Shown: positions 43,498 to 50,780 of the stretch, in pieces
Numbering within the stretch: the stretch's first letter is position 1
How the letters are laid out: each line of letters starts with the position of its first letter
NCBI RefSeq assembly: GCF_902506425.1
Contig: NZ_LR732469.1
Span: forward strand, 2,713,522 to 2,777,521
Direction of reading: 5' to 3'
DNA from: Novosphingobium sp. 9U
GTDB lineage: Bacteria; Pseudomonadota; Alphaproteobacteria; Sphingomonadales; Sphingomonadaceae
DNA: 64,000 nucleotides
Notes under the pieces: model-generated
Told to the model about the DNA's origin: nothing
The model's database searches: none
What the model saw: the letters and a program-made list of their open reading frames with translations, nothing else
Translations under genes and position numbers: made by a program

Positions 43498-44265
43498 CTA
43501 GAACGGCGGCTTGGGGTACGTGAGCGCCGGCTGCTCTGCGCCTGGCGTGCCGGCGACTGTGCGATCGTAGATGGCGGCTGCAAAGGCGCTGCGCCCGACG
43601 GTCTCGGTGGTGAGCTGCAGCAGCAGCAGTACGACCAGACCAAACCACCAGGCCGGATGCACGCGGCCATAGCGCCGTTTGTCACGCACGATGCCCGCGA
43701 CGGGGAACGCGATCATGCCGATGAACACCGCGGTGACCATGCCGTACATCAGCAGCGGCGCCGGCAGCAGCCGGCCGAACGCCGGTCCCATGATCGCCGC
43801 CATGCCGCACACGATCAGCCGCGGGTGCCACTCACGGTCGCGCCGCTTGACGACCGCGCCGATCAGCAAGGCGGCGAACACGACGACGCTGACCGGGTTC
43901 ATGATCAGGAACTGCGCAGGCAGGAAGAAGAACGGCACGCCGCCCATCTGCACCGTCCAGATCGTCGTCAACGTGCCGACCACCACCATCGCGAGCGCCC
44001 AGCCAAGCGCCACCCAACCGAGCTTGCGATGCAGCGCCAGTGAGTTGGTGCCGGCAAGAGAAACCTGCAGCGAAAACAGCAGCACCCAGCCCATGAACAG
44101 GACAGCGTGGATGTGGACGTAAACAGGCGCGCGGAAGCTCGAGATGCCCATCGCTGCAAAGAATGAAAACGCGGCGATGTTCAGCACCGCCATGATCAAT
44201 GCGATAATGACGTAAAAGCGTGTGTCGCCGGCAAGTGCCGGACGCTGCAAGGCCACGGTCGCCAT
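43498..44265 (-). CDS. Multi-pass membrane protein, unknown
   Basis: A 255-residue protein with about seven transmembrane helices. Conserved-looking His residues lie in helix 2 (VYVHIHAVLFMGWVLLF) and after it (ALHRKLGW), which recalls DUF2306-type or b-cytochrome-like membrane proteins. The family assignment is tentative. The ATG at 44265 is preferred over 44316. It is on the same strand as nadA, 66 bp upstream. Confidence 0.65.
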   Translation of the reverse strand: MATVALQRPALAGDTRFYVIIALIMAVLNIAAFSFFAAMGISSFRAPVYVHIHAVLFMGWVLLFSLQVSLAGTNSLALHRKLGWVALGWALAMVVVGTLTTIWTVQMGGVPFFFLPAQFLIMNPVSVVVFAALLIGAVVKRRDREWHPRLIVCGMAAIMGPAFGRLLPAPLLMYGMVTAVFIGMIAFPVAGIVRDKRRYGRVHPAWWFGLVVLLLLQLTTETVGRSAFAAAIYDRTVAGTPGAEQPALTYPKPPF

Positions 44266-44358
44266 ACTCAGTGCCCTCCCCGATCTGAGCCATTGTCGAG
44301 GAGGGTAACAATACATCAGCCGGCGGAGGCTGGATAGGGCTGGTTTTGGATGGCGCTG

Positions 44359-45021
44359 CTATTTGGGAGGTGCTTCACCTTCAAAGTGTGCGTTCACCGT
44401 CACATCGCCGAAGCCCGCCACTTGCAGCGGTATCGCCAGGTTCTGTCGGATCGCGTCCTTTGCGGCGGAGCGCGCGAGGTTCATCAGCACCGGATTGCTG
44501 GCCTGCTGCGTCGCCTGCTGCTCGGCGAGACGGGTGTTGCTGCGGCTGAGCGAGTCCTGCGCCTCGCGGCTGATCCACACGCCCTCGCGCAAGTACTGGG
44601 CACGCGCCTCGTCCAGGTTGGGCGTGCCGACGGTGAGCGGCGGCAGCAACACGTCGAGCGTGTGTGTGCTGGTGTTCCACGCGAGGCGGTTGCGGTCCAT
44701 CCGCGAGAGGTCCAGGGCATAGTCGACCCGTGCCGGGATGACGGCCACCTGGCGCGACTTGACGAGGCCCATCAGGCGGCTGTCCTCTGCCGCGACCACG
44801 GGCGCCAGTTGTGCGGTGAACACGGTCAGGCGGTTCTGCTTTTCGAACGCGACGATGGTTGTGCCGATCGGATCGCCCCCGCCCTTGGGCCAGAAGGCGC
44901 GGTAGCCGAGCCAGGCGGCGAGCGCGAGCATGAGGATGAAGAGCAGCCACGGCAGGGCCTGGGTGCGGGCCAGCGCGCGATTTAATTCGGGTGCGGGCGG
45001 CGGGGTCTCGGGGCTGATCAT
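44359..45021 (-). CDS. DUF4230-like membrane-anchored protein
   Basis: A 220-residue protein with one N-terminal transmembrane helix (about 22-42, LPWLLFILMLALAAWLGY) and an extracytoplasmic domain resembling DUF4230 (RQVAVIPARVDYALDLSRM, STHTLDVLLPPLTVG), with a long helix (AQYLREGVWISREAQDSL) and a basic amphipathic C-terminus. Function unknown. It stands alone; the repeat pair at 45073 separates it from ribA. Confidence 0.65.
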   Translation of the reverse strand: MISPETPPPAPELNRALARTQALPWLLFILMLALAAWLGYRAFWPKGGGDPIGTTIVAFEKQNRLTVFTAQLAPVVAAEDSRLMGLVKSRQVAVIPARVDYALDLSRMDRNRLAWNTSTHTLDVLLPPLTVGTPNLDEARAQYLREGVWISREAQDSLSRSNTRLAEQQATQQASNPVLMNLARSAAKDAIRQNLAIPLQVAGFGDVTVNAHFEGEAPPK

Positions 45022-45072
45022 GCGCGAGAAACGCCAGGGTCGCGCTTCGTGTTCCGTGCTGCGGCCGAGGTT

Positions 45073-45188
45073 GGCTGGCGGGCTTCGACAAGCTCAGCGC
45101 TAGCGGTGTTATGGGAGGATCCGGCTAACTTCCTAACGGCTTACACATGCACCGCTAGGGCTGAGCTTGTCGAAGCCCGCTAGCTGCC
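45073..45188. repeat. Paired inverted repeat, CTTCGACAAGCTCAG family (copy 2)
   Basis: Arms GCTTCGACAAGCTCAGC..CTAGCGGT and ACCGCTAG..GCTGAGCTTGTCGAAGC flank a short loop between the DUF4230 and ribA genes. Confidence 0.75.
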
Positions 45189-45201
45189 CTCTCGCCCCTA
45201 C

Positions 45202-46239
45202 CTACAACAAATGCCCGGTACGATCCCGCTTGGTGTCCAAATACCGCGCATTGTGCGGGTTGGACGGCAACTGGTGCGGCACGCGCTCAACCACGGTCAC
45301 GCCGACCTCCTCCAGAGCCGCGACCTTGGCTGGGTTGTTGGTCATCAACCGGATGGCATGGACACCCAGCAGTTCCAGCATCCTCGCCGCCACCGGGAAG
45401 TCGCGCGCCTCCGTCGGCAGACCGAGGCGGTTGTTGGCATCGACAGTGTCGAACCCTTGGTCCTGCAACCGATACGCACGCAGCTTGTTGACGAGGCCAA
45501 TGCCGCGGCCCTCCTGCCGCAGATAGAGCAACACGCCCCAACCCCCTTGCGCCGCCTCGTCCGCCATGGCCCGCAGCGCGGCATCGAGTTGCGGGCCGCA
45601 GTCGCACTTGAGCGAGCCCAGGATGTCGCCCGTGAGGCATTCCGAATGAAGCCGCACCAGCGGCGCGCGATCCCCGTCCTGCTCGCCGATCACCAGCGCC
45701 ACATGCTCGCGCATGTCGTCCCGCGAGCGGAAGGCGACGATCTCCGCCTGCTCGGTTGCGGCGATCGGCAGGTGCGCGCGCGAGGCGATCGCCAGGCGCC
45801 CGGTGTCCTTCCAGGCGGCGAGGTCGGTCGCAGCAACGGACTGAGCCTCCTCCTCGGCCGCCGCGGAATCGACTAGGAAGGCTGGAAGGATGCCCGCTAG
45901 CCGTGCCAGCTCCATCGCCGCCCGCGCGGCATCGAGGTCCACGATGTGGTCGGCCGCAAACGGCCCCTTCATCGGGAACACGAGATCGAGCGCGGGATCG
46001 GCGATAGCGCGCGCGGCGGCAAGGTCGAAGGGCTCGGCGGCGCGGATCAGCACCGGTGCTTCGGGCACCGCCGCCTCACGCTGGTTGGCGAGCTTCAAGG
46101 TGACTGCACGCGCGGCCGAGATCAGCATGCGCCCGGCGTGCGCACCGGGCGCAAAGCCCGTTTCGGCGGGCAGCAGGGTGAAAGCCTCATCCACCCGGAT
46201 CGCCCAGCCGTGGCGCAGCGCATCGATCGCCAGCGCCAC
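45202..46239 (-). CDS. ribA: GTP cyclohydrolase II with degenerate RibB-like N-terminus
   Basis: First step of riboflavin synthesis. The C-terminal GTP cyclohydrolase II domain starts near residue 165 and is complete: zinc ligands in HSECLTGDILGSLKCDCG, catalytic YLRQEGRGIGLVNK, and TNNPAKV near the end. The N-terminal 165 residues are unusual for RibA. They end in AAMELARLAGILPAFLVD, similar to the last part of 3,4-DHBP synthase (RibB), but lack its DDExREN active-site motif, so a fused, inactive RibB remnant is likely. A GTG at 46239, 24 bp past the xth stop, is taken as the start. Confidence 0.88.
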   Translation of the reverse strand: MALAIDALRHGWAIRVDEAFTLLPAETGFAPGAHAGRMLISAARAVTLKLANQREAAVPEAPVLIRAAEPFDLAAARAIADPALDLVFPMKGPFAADHIVDLDAARAAMELARLAGILPAFLVDSAAAEEEAQSVAATDLAAWKDTGRLAIASRAHLPIAATEQAEIVAFRSRDDMREHVALVIGEQDGDRAPLVRLHSECLTGDILGSLKCDCGPQLDAALRAMADEAAQGGWGVLLYLRQEGRGIGLVNKLRAYRLQDQGFDTVDANNRLGLPTEARDFPVAARMLELLGVHAIRLMTNNPAKVAALEEVGVTVVERVPHQLPSNPHNARYLDTKRDRTGHLL

Positions 46240-46262
46240 GCGGCGGGATGGCGAGCTCTGGC

Positions 46263-47048
46263 TCAGAGATCGAACTCGGTGATCAAGGGCACGTGGTCGC
46301 TCGGCTGCTCCCAGCGGCGCGTCTCCTCGACGAAGCAGTGCGTGCGGGCTTGCGGCGCCAGCTCGGGGCTCGCCCACATATGATCGAGCCGCCGCCCCTG
46401 GTCCTTTTCGCGCCAGTAGCTGCGGTACGACCACCAGGAGTAGTTGCGCTCAGGCGCAGGGATGAACTGCCGTCCCAGATCAACCCAGCCGTGCGCATCG
46501 CGGAAGGTGCCTAGCGTCTCGACCTCGATCGGGGTGTGGCTGACGACTTTCAGCAGTGCCTTGTGGTCGTAGACGTCGCAGTCGAGTGGGGCGACATTGA
46601 AGTCCCCTACGATTAGCGTCGGCCGGTCGATCGCATCGGCCCAGCGCGTCATGCGACCGAGAAAATCCAGCTTCTGCCCGAACTTGGCGTTGACCTCACG
46701 GTCGGGCACGTCGCCGCCTGCGGGAATGTAGACGTTCTCGACGATCAGGCCCGATTCCAGCAGCTCGACGCCGATGTGGCGGGCTTCGCCGTTGTCCTGC
46801 CAATCGTGCTTGGAGAAGTCGCGGAATGGCAGGCGGCTGATGGTCGCCACGCCGTGGTAGCCCTTCTGCCCGTGGATCGCGCGATGGGTGTAGCCAAGCC
46901 GCTCGAACATCTCGTGCGGAAACAGGTGCTCGGCAACCTTGATCTCCTGCAGGCACAACACGTCGGGGGCCTGTTCGGTGAGGAAGCGTTCGACCTGATC
47001 GATGCGCAGGCGGACCGAATTGATGTTCCAGGTGGCGATGCTGACCAT
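46263..47048 (-). CDS. xth: Exodeoxyribonuclease III
   Basis: AP endonuclease/3' exonuclease of base-excision repair; 261 residues. Metal and catalytic motifs: TWNINSVRLR, CLQEIKV (Glu about 36), YHGVATISR, VGDFNVAPLDCDVYDHK (Asp, Asn) and the final SDHVPLITEF (Asp-His). Standard ExoA/XthA length. It is followed by ribA on the same strand. Confidence 0.97.
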   Translation of the reverse strand: MVSIATWNINSVRLRIDQVERFLTEQAPDVLCLQEIKVAEHLFPHEMFERLGYTHRAIHGQKGYHGVATISRLPFRDFSKHDWQDNGEARHIGVELLESGLIVENVYIPAGGDVPDREVNAKFGQKLDFLGRMTRWADAIDRPTLIVGDFNVAPLDCDVYDHKALLKVVSHTPIEVETLGTFRDAHGWVDLGRQFIPAPERNYSWWSYRSYWREKDQGRRLDHMWASPELAPQARTHCFVEETRRWEQPSDHVPLITEFDL

Positions 47049-47119
47049 GCGGGCGCTTTAGGGATGTGGGTCTAGAATTGCCAGAGTGTCGGAAGTCACG
47101 ATGTCCCCTCTCCCCTTCC

Positions 47120-47267
47120 TCGTCATTCCCGCGAAAGCGTGAATCCATCTCCGGTGGTCGGGAGCCGCGACTGTCCGGGCGCATGCGGCGATGCAGCGTC
47201 CCGGCGCGCCATCAGATTAACCGCAAGCTCTGAAGATGGATTCCCGCTTTCGCGGGAATGACGAAGG
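47120..47267. repeat. Paired inverted repeat, CGTCATTCCCGCGAAAGCG family
   Basis: Arms CGTCATTCCCGCGAAAGCG and GAAGATGGATTCCCGCTTTC..GGAATGACG flank about 80 bp. Part of the 468-bp gap 47049-47516, which also holds the sRNA candidate at 47290. Confidence 0.75.
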
Positions 47268-47287
47268 GGGTGGAGCAAAGAGCAGAA

Positions 47288-47328
47288 GACAAAAGAAAAC
47301 CCTCGAGCCGGGGGCAGAGGCTCGAGGG
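47288..47328 (-). terminator. Rho-independent terminator (sRNA/lolA)
   Basis: On the minus strand the stem CCCTCGAGCC/GGCTCGAGGG (47319-47328 with 47300-47309) is followed by TTTTCTTTTG. Strong hairpin plus T-run, pointing away from lolA. Confidence 0.85.
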
Positions 47329-47412
47329 TTCCTTTGAGCGTTCGTCACGCTTGTCAGCCAGCTATTGGGAGGACAGGCAACAGGGGGGAAACCCGCCTCG
47401 AGCCTTGCTGAC
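47290..47412 (-). ncRNA. Candidate small RNA downstream of lolA
   Basis: A complete transcription unit on the minus strand in a gene-free stretch: promoter TTGGCA (47441-47446), 16-bp spacer, TACATA (47419-47424). The body starts near 47412 and ends in a 10-bp-stem terminator. The body can close on itself through TGTCAGC/GCTGACA (47407-47413 with 47352-47358), holds an AGCGT/ACGCT hairpin (47337-47351) and exposes C-rich CCCCCC and CCTCCC stretches, which could pair with Shine-Dalgarno sequences as in several alphaproteobacterial sRNAs. Length about 123 nt. It might also be read through from lolA. Confidence 0.6.
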
Positions 47413-47418
47413 ACCCCC

Positions 47419-47446
47419 TATGTAGGAGGTATCGCCTTGCTGCCAA
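47419..47446 (-). promoter_or_regulatory. Sigma-70-like promoter for the candidate sRNA
   Basis: TTGGCA, 16 bp, TACATA on the minus strand. It lies 70-97 bp downstream of the lolA stop, with no coding sequence after it for about 370 bp. Confidence 0.55.
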
Positions 47447-47516
47447 GTGAACGACTTCGGCTGTTTTGTCGCAGTTTGTCGCACCTAAGGCGCTGCTGCC
47501 GACGAACCGTTGTTCC

Positions 47517-48164
47517 TTAACGACGAGTGTTCGGACGCGGATCCCGCCAGCGGAATGCCGAGTCAGGAACGGCGACGCCATACTGCTGATTGCTGAGCTG
47601 AACGGTCGTGCGCTTGTTCTGGGAATCGAGCGAAACCCAGTAGCTCAGTTCCAGTCCGCCCGGGGCGGAGGCCTTGCGCGTGAAGATCAGCGTGATGATG
47701 CCGTACTCGGGGTGCTTCCGGTCCCGCACCTCGACGCTGATCACATTGGGATTGCCGGTCGGCTTGAGAGTGCCGAACTTGCCGACGTCGCGGCTGGGAT
47801 CGAGCAGTGCGCCCAGCGGGCTGTTGCCGATCGGCCAGCGCTGGACCTGCTTCACTTCGTAGTCGACCAAAGTCAGCGCCTTGCCATCGCCGACGATGAG
47901 CAGCGGCACGCCCTGCTGGTACTGGAAGCGGATACGCCCCGGACGCTTGATCGTCAGCACGCCACTGACGCTCTGCCCGGAGCGATCGGTCTGGATGAAG
48001 TTGGCGCGCAGCGTGGAGATTGCGCGCAAGGCTTCGACGACTTGGCCAAGCGGGTTCGCAGCTTGCGCGGCGGCCGGCACAGGGACGGTCAGGGCAGGAA
48101 CGCAAAGCGCGGCCAAAGCGGCCGCGCTCGCGTATGTACGAAGGGTTTTCAAAGACTGGTTCAT
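47517..48164 (-). CDS. lolA: LolA-like outer-membrane lipoprotein carrier
   Basis: Periplasmic chaperone that moves lipoproteins from the LolCDE complex to the outer membrane. It has 215 residues: signal peptide ending AAAQA (about 35), then the LolA beta-barrel half (ALRAISTLRANFIQTDRSGQ, GVLTIKRPGRIRFQYQQG, SNPQYGV-type end). Similarity to LolA is clear though remote, as usual in alphaproteobacteria. It follows rpmG by 58 bp on the same strand. Confidence 0.85.
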   Translation of the reverse strand: MNQSLKTLRTYASAAALAALCVPALTVPVPAAAQAANPLGQVVEALRAISTLRANFIQTDRSGQSVSGVLTIKRPGRIRFQYQQGVPLLIVGDGKALTLVDYEVKQVQRWPIGNSPLGALLDPSRDVGKFGTLKPTGNPNVISVEVRDRKHPEYGIITLIFTRKASAPGGLELSYWVSLDSQNKRTTVQLSNQQYGVAVPDSAFRWRDPRPNTRR

Positions 48165-48222
48165 AGGCTCCCTATGCGGGTCTCAGCCTTGAACCGGCCC
48201 TGAATCGCCGGAAGCTGAGCCC

Positions 48223-48390
48223 TTACTTGATCTTGGCTTCCTTGAACTCGACGTGCTTGCGCACGACGGGATCGTACTTCTTGAAGCTCATTTTCTCGGT
48301 CGTGTTCCGCGGATTCTTCTTCGTGACGTAGAAGAAGCCGGTGTCGGCGGTCGAGACCAGACGGATCTTGACGGTTGCGGGCTTCGCCAT
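48223..48390 (-). CDS. rpmG: 50S ribosomal protein L33
   Basis: Large-subunit protein of 55 residues: [20 protein letters not shown], then [20 protein letters not shown] and a C-terminal [11 protein letters not shown]. This matches the Cys-free alphaproteobacterial L33 type, so it does not need zinc. AAAGGAAC lies upstream of the ATG at 48390. Confidence 0.97.
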   Translation of the reverse strand: MAKPATVKIRLVSTADTGFFYVTKKNPRNTTEKMSFKKYDPVVRKHVEFKEAKIK

Positions 48391-48545
48391 GGCGCTTGTC
48401 CTGTTCCTTTAGAGCCGCGCCGTGGCGGCCGCTGTACGCTGTTTCGAAATAAATGAGGGCGGCAACAACGCACCGCCCCGCAAGGCTGCGGCCCATGGCG
48501 GATGAGCGTGGGTGAGTCAAGGGGTGGGGTTGTTGCAGGAGGTTC

Positions 48546-48653
48546 GCTGTCGGGCTTCGACAAGCTCAGCCCAGGCGGTGTTGGACTATATTCCTGCATG
48601 CCCGAGGTTCGCCCAAGAAGCGTTGGAGCTGAGCTTGTCGAAGCCCGACAGCC
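48546..48653. repeat. Paired inverted repeat, CTTCGACAAGCTCAG family (copy 3)
   Basis: Arms GCTGTCGGGCTTCGACAAGC and GCTTGTCGAAGCCCGACAGC flank about 60 bp between rpmG and ppk2. The rest of the gap 48391-48664 is the rpmG leader. Confidence 0.78.
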
Positions 48654-48664
48654 GCCCTCGCGGC

Positions 48665-49444
48665 CTATGCTTCTTGATGCGAAGCGATCGGCTTCAACAC
48701 CCCGAACTCCTCACGCGCCGGCTCATGGCCGAGCGGCTTGAAGTCCAGCGCCGGCGCCTCGCACTGCGTGTCCGGCAAACGGTCGAGCAGGTTGCGGATC
48801 AGGGTCAGCCGCCCGCGCCGCTGGTCGTTGAAGTCGACGAGGGTCCACGGCGCATGCGGCGTGTGCGTTGCGGCCAGCATCGCCTCGCGGGCCTCGGTAT
48901 AGGCGGTGTACTTGTCGCGTGCGGCAAGATCGACCGGTGAGAGCTTCCAGCGCTTGAGCGGATCTTCGAGCCGCTCGGCCAGGCGCTGCTCCTGTTCCTC
49001 CTGATCGCACGTCAGCCAGTACTTGAAGAGCAGGATGCCGTCATCGACCAGCATCTTCTCGAAGGCGGGCGCGTGCTCCAGGAATGCGCCGACCTGCTCG
49101 GGCGCGGCGTACCCCATCACGCGCTCCACACCGGCGCGATTGTACCAGCTGCGGTCGAACAGAACGATCTCGCCGCGCGCGGGCAAGTGCGGCACGTAGC
49201 GCTGGAAGTACCACTGCCCCTGCTCACGCTCGCTGGGCGCGGAGAGCGCGACAATGCGGCATTGGCGCGGATTGAGCACATGACTGATGGCGCCGATCGC
49301 GCCACCCTTCCCCGCCGTGTCGCGCCCTTCGAACAGCACCACGATCCGTGCGCCGGTGACCGCGGCCCAGCGCGCCATGCCGACAAGCTCAAGCTCTAGC
49401 GGCTCGAGGGCGGCCTCGTATGCCTTGCGCTTCAATCCGCCCAT
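48665..49444 (-). CDS. ppk2: Polyphosphate kinase 2
   Basis: Nucleotide-polyphosphate phosphotransferase; 259 residues, a one-domain PPK2. Walker A is EGRDTAGKGGAIGAI (about 43), the lid/Walker B region is FDRSWYNRAGVERVMG (about 96), and RWKLSPVDLAARDKYTAYTE follows. The start at 49444 shares one base with the uppP stop (TGATG), so the two are coupled. A longer frame covering both genes is only an alternative reading of uppP. Class (ADP- or AMP-phosphorylating) is not decided here. Confidence 0.93.
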   Translation of the reverse strand: MGGLKRKAYEAALEPLELELVGMARWAAVTGARIVVLFEGRDTAGKGGAIGAISHVLNPRQCRIVALSAPSEREQGQWYFQRYVPHLPARGEIVLFDRSWYNRAGVERVMGYAAPEQVGAFLEHAPAFEKMLVDDGILLFKYWLTCDQEEQEQRLAERLEDPLKRWKLSPVDLAARDKYTAYTEAREAMLAATHTPHAPWTLVDFNDQRRGRLTLIRNLLDRLPDTQCEAPALDFKPLGHEPAREEFGVLKPIASHQEA

Positions 49445-50253
49445 CAGCGCGACAGCAGAAACACGGCGAGCGCGCCCGCGACGATGCGGTACCAGGCGAA
49501 CGGCCCGAAGCCCGACTTGCTGACGAAGGCCATGAACGCCTTGATCACGACGAGCGCGACCACGAACGACACGAAGAAGCCGATGCCGATCTCGCTCCAG
49601 CCCACCGGCCCGGTGCCTGCGGCGAGGGCATGACGATTGTCGAGCAATTCCAGCGTGGTCGCGCCGACCATCGTCGGGACGGCGAGGAAGAAGCTGAACT
49701 CCGCCGCCGTGCGCCGCTCGACGCCCATGGCGAGCGCGCCCATAATCGTTGCGCCCGATCGGCTGACGCCCGGAACCATGGCCAGGCACTGCGCGATGCC
49801 GACACCCAAGCACTTGGAGACGGGCAGCTCGGCAACACCCGTCAGCGGACCGGGCTTGGCGACTTTCTCCACCGCCAGAATCGCGATGCCGCCGACGATC
49901 AGCGCGTATCCCACCACGATGGGCGCTCCGAGCAGCATGTCGATGTAATCCTTCAGCAGCAGGCCCAGCATTGCCGACGGCAGGAACGCCAGCAGCACGT
50001 TGCGCACGAACTTCACGCTCGTGGGGTTGAGCACCAGCAGCCCCGAGCCGACGGCCCAGAAGGTGCGCCAGAACTGCACGACCACCGCGAGGATCGCGCC
50101 CAACTGGATGACGATGTTGAACACTTTCCAGGTGTCCGCATCGTACCCGAACAGCGCCGAGGCCAGGATCAGGTGCCCGGTCGAGGAGACCGGCAGGAAT
50201 TCGGTGAGGCCCTCGACGATGCCGAGGAGGATGGCGGTGAGCGTCAGTGTCAT
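49444..50253 (-). CDS. uppP: Undecaprenyl-diphosphatase (UppP/BacA)
   Basis: Dephosphorylates undecaprenyl diphosphate to recycle the cell-wall carrier lipid; also gives bacitracin resistance. A 269-residue multi-helix membrane protein. Motifs: EGLTEFLPVSSTGHLIL (about 14), with the catalytic Glu/Ser/His set, and PGVSRSGATIMGALAMG (about 165). The ATG at 50253 is preferred over a TTG at 50280. Its last base is shared with the ppk2 start, an unusual pairing of two phosphate-releasing or phosphate-storing enzymes. Confidence 0.95.
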   Translation of the reverse strand: MTLTLTAILLGIVEGLTEFLPVSSTGHLILASALFGYDADTWKVFNIVIQLGAILAVVVQFWRTFWAVGSGLLVLNPTSVKFVRNVLLAFLPSAMLGLLLKDYIDMLLGAPIVVGYALIVGGIAILAVEKVAKPGPLTGVAELPVSKCLGVGIAQCLAMVPGVSRSGATIMGALAMGVERRTAAEFSFFLAVPTMVGATTLELLDNRHALAAGTGPVGWSEIGIGFFVSFVVALVVIKAFMAFVSKSGFGPFAWYRIVAGALAVFLLSR

Positions 50254-50363
50254 CGCCGCAGAGACATGACGCGCCGCCAAGACATGTCAATTGCACTCAT
50301 GCGGCGGCGCACAATAAAGCTGGCGAAACCGCGGCGTTGTAGTCGGCGCGAGGCCCGCTGCAA

Positions 50364-50543
50364 TCAGGCAGGCAGCGCCCGCGCCATGACAGGATACTCG
50401 ATCAAGGCATTGAGGATCTTGCGATAATGGCGCGCCAGCTCAAGATGGAGCGTCCGCTTCTCCGGCCGGCGATGGCCAGCCGCGATCAGGTAGCAACGAT
50501 CGATGCGCCTCAAGAGAAACTCACGAGTCATCTGCAATCGCAT
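50364..50543 (-). CDS. Small basic protein, unknown
   Basis: A 59-residue protein: MRLQMTREFLLRRIDRCYLI, then basic helices (HRRPEKRTLHLELARHYRK) and ending ARALPA. An excellent GGGAGA ribosome-binding site lies 5 bases before the ATG. Not recognised; the fold is probably all-helical and could bind nucleic acid. It is 110 bp upstream of uppP on the same strand. The 237-bp gap beyond it (50544-50780) shows no other gene. Confidence 0.7.
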   Translation of the reverse strand: MRLQMTREFLLRRIDRCYLIAAGHRRPEKRTLHLELARHYRKILNALIEYPVMARALPA

Positions 50544-50780
50544 GTTCGTCTCCCGTTACAGGCTTGTTCAACTCTTCAGGTAGAGTTTGTTCCACGTTTT
50601 TAGAGAACATGCAAAGGCAAGTGAGGCGAGCGGTCGAATCCTTGCGCTGAGCTGAACAAGACTAGCGTATGGCACAGGCCAAGCGGACGCAAGCAATCAC
50701 CGAGATGATGCGGGCGAACCCTCCGGCGATGGCGAGATCTGCGCGACTATGTCGTGCAGCCAGGACTCTCAGCCGGCAGC

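Noticed and set aside
37751..48653. The repeat families as a CRISPR array
   Set aside because: Copies are kilobases apart, paired head to head and without regular spacers; no cas genes are present.
48665..50296. A 543-residue fused frame covering ppk2 and uppP
   Set aside because: It reads uppP out of its true frame; only the last 259 residues are PPK2. The genes are separate and coupled.
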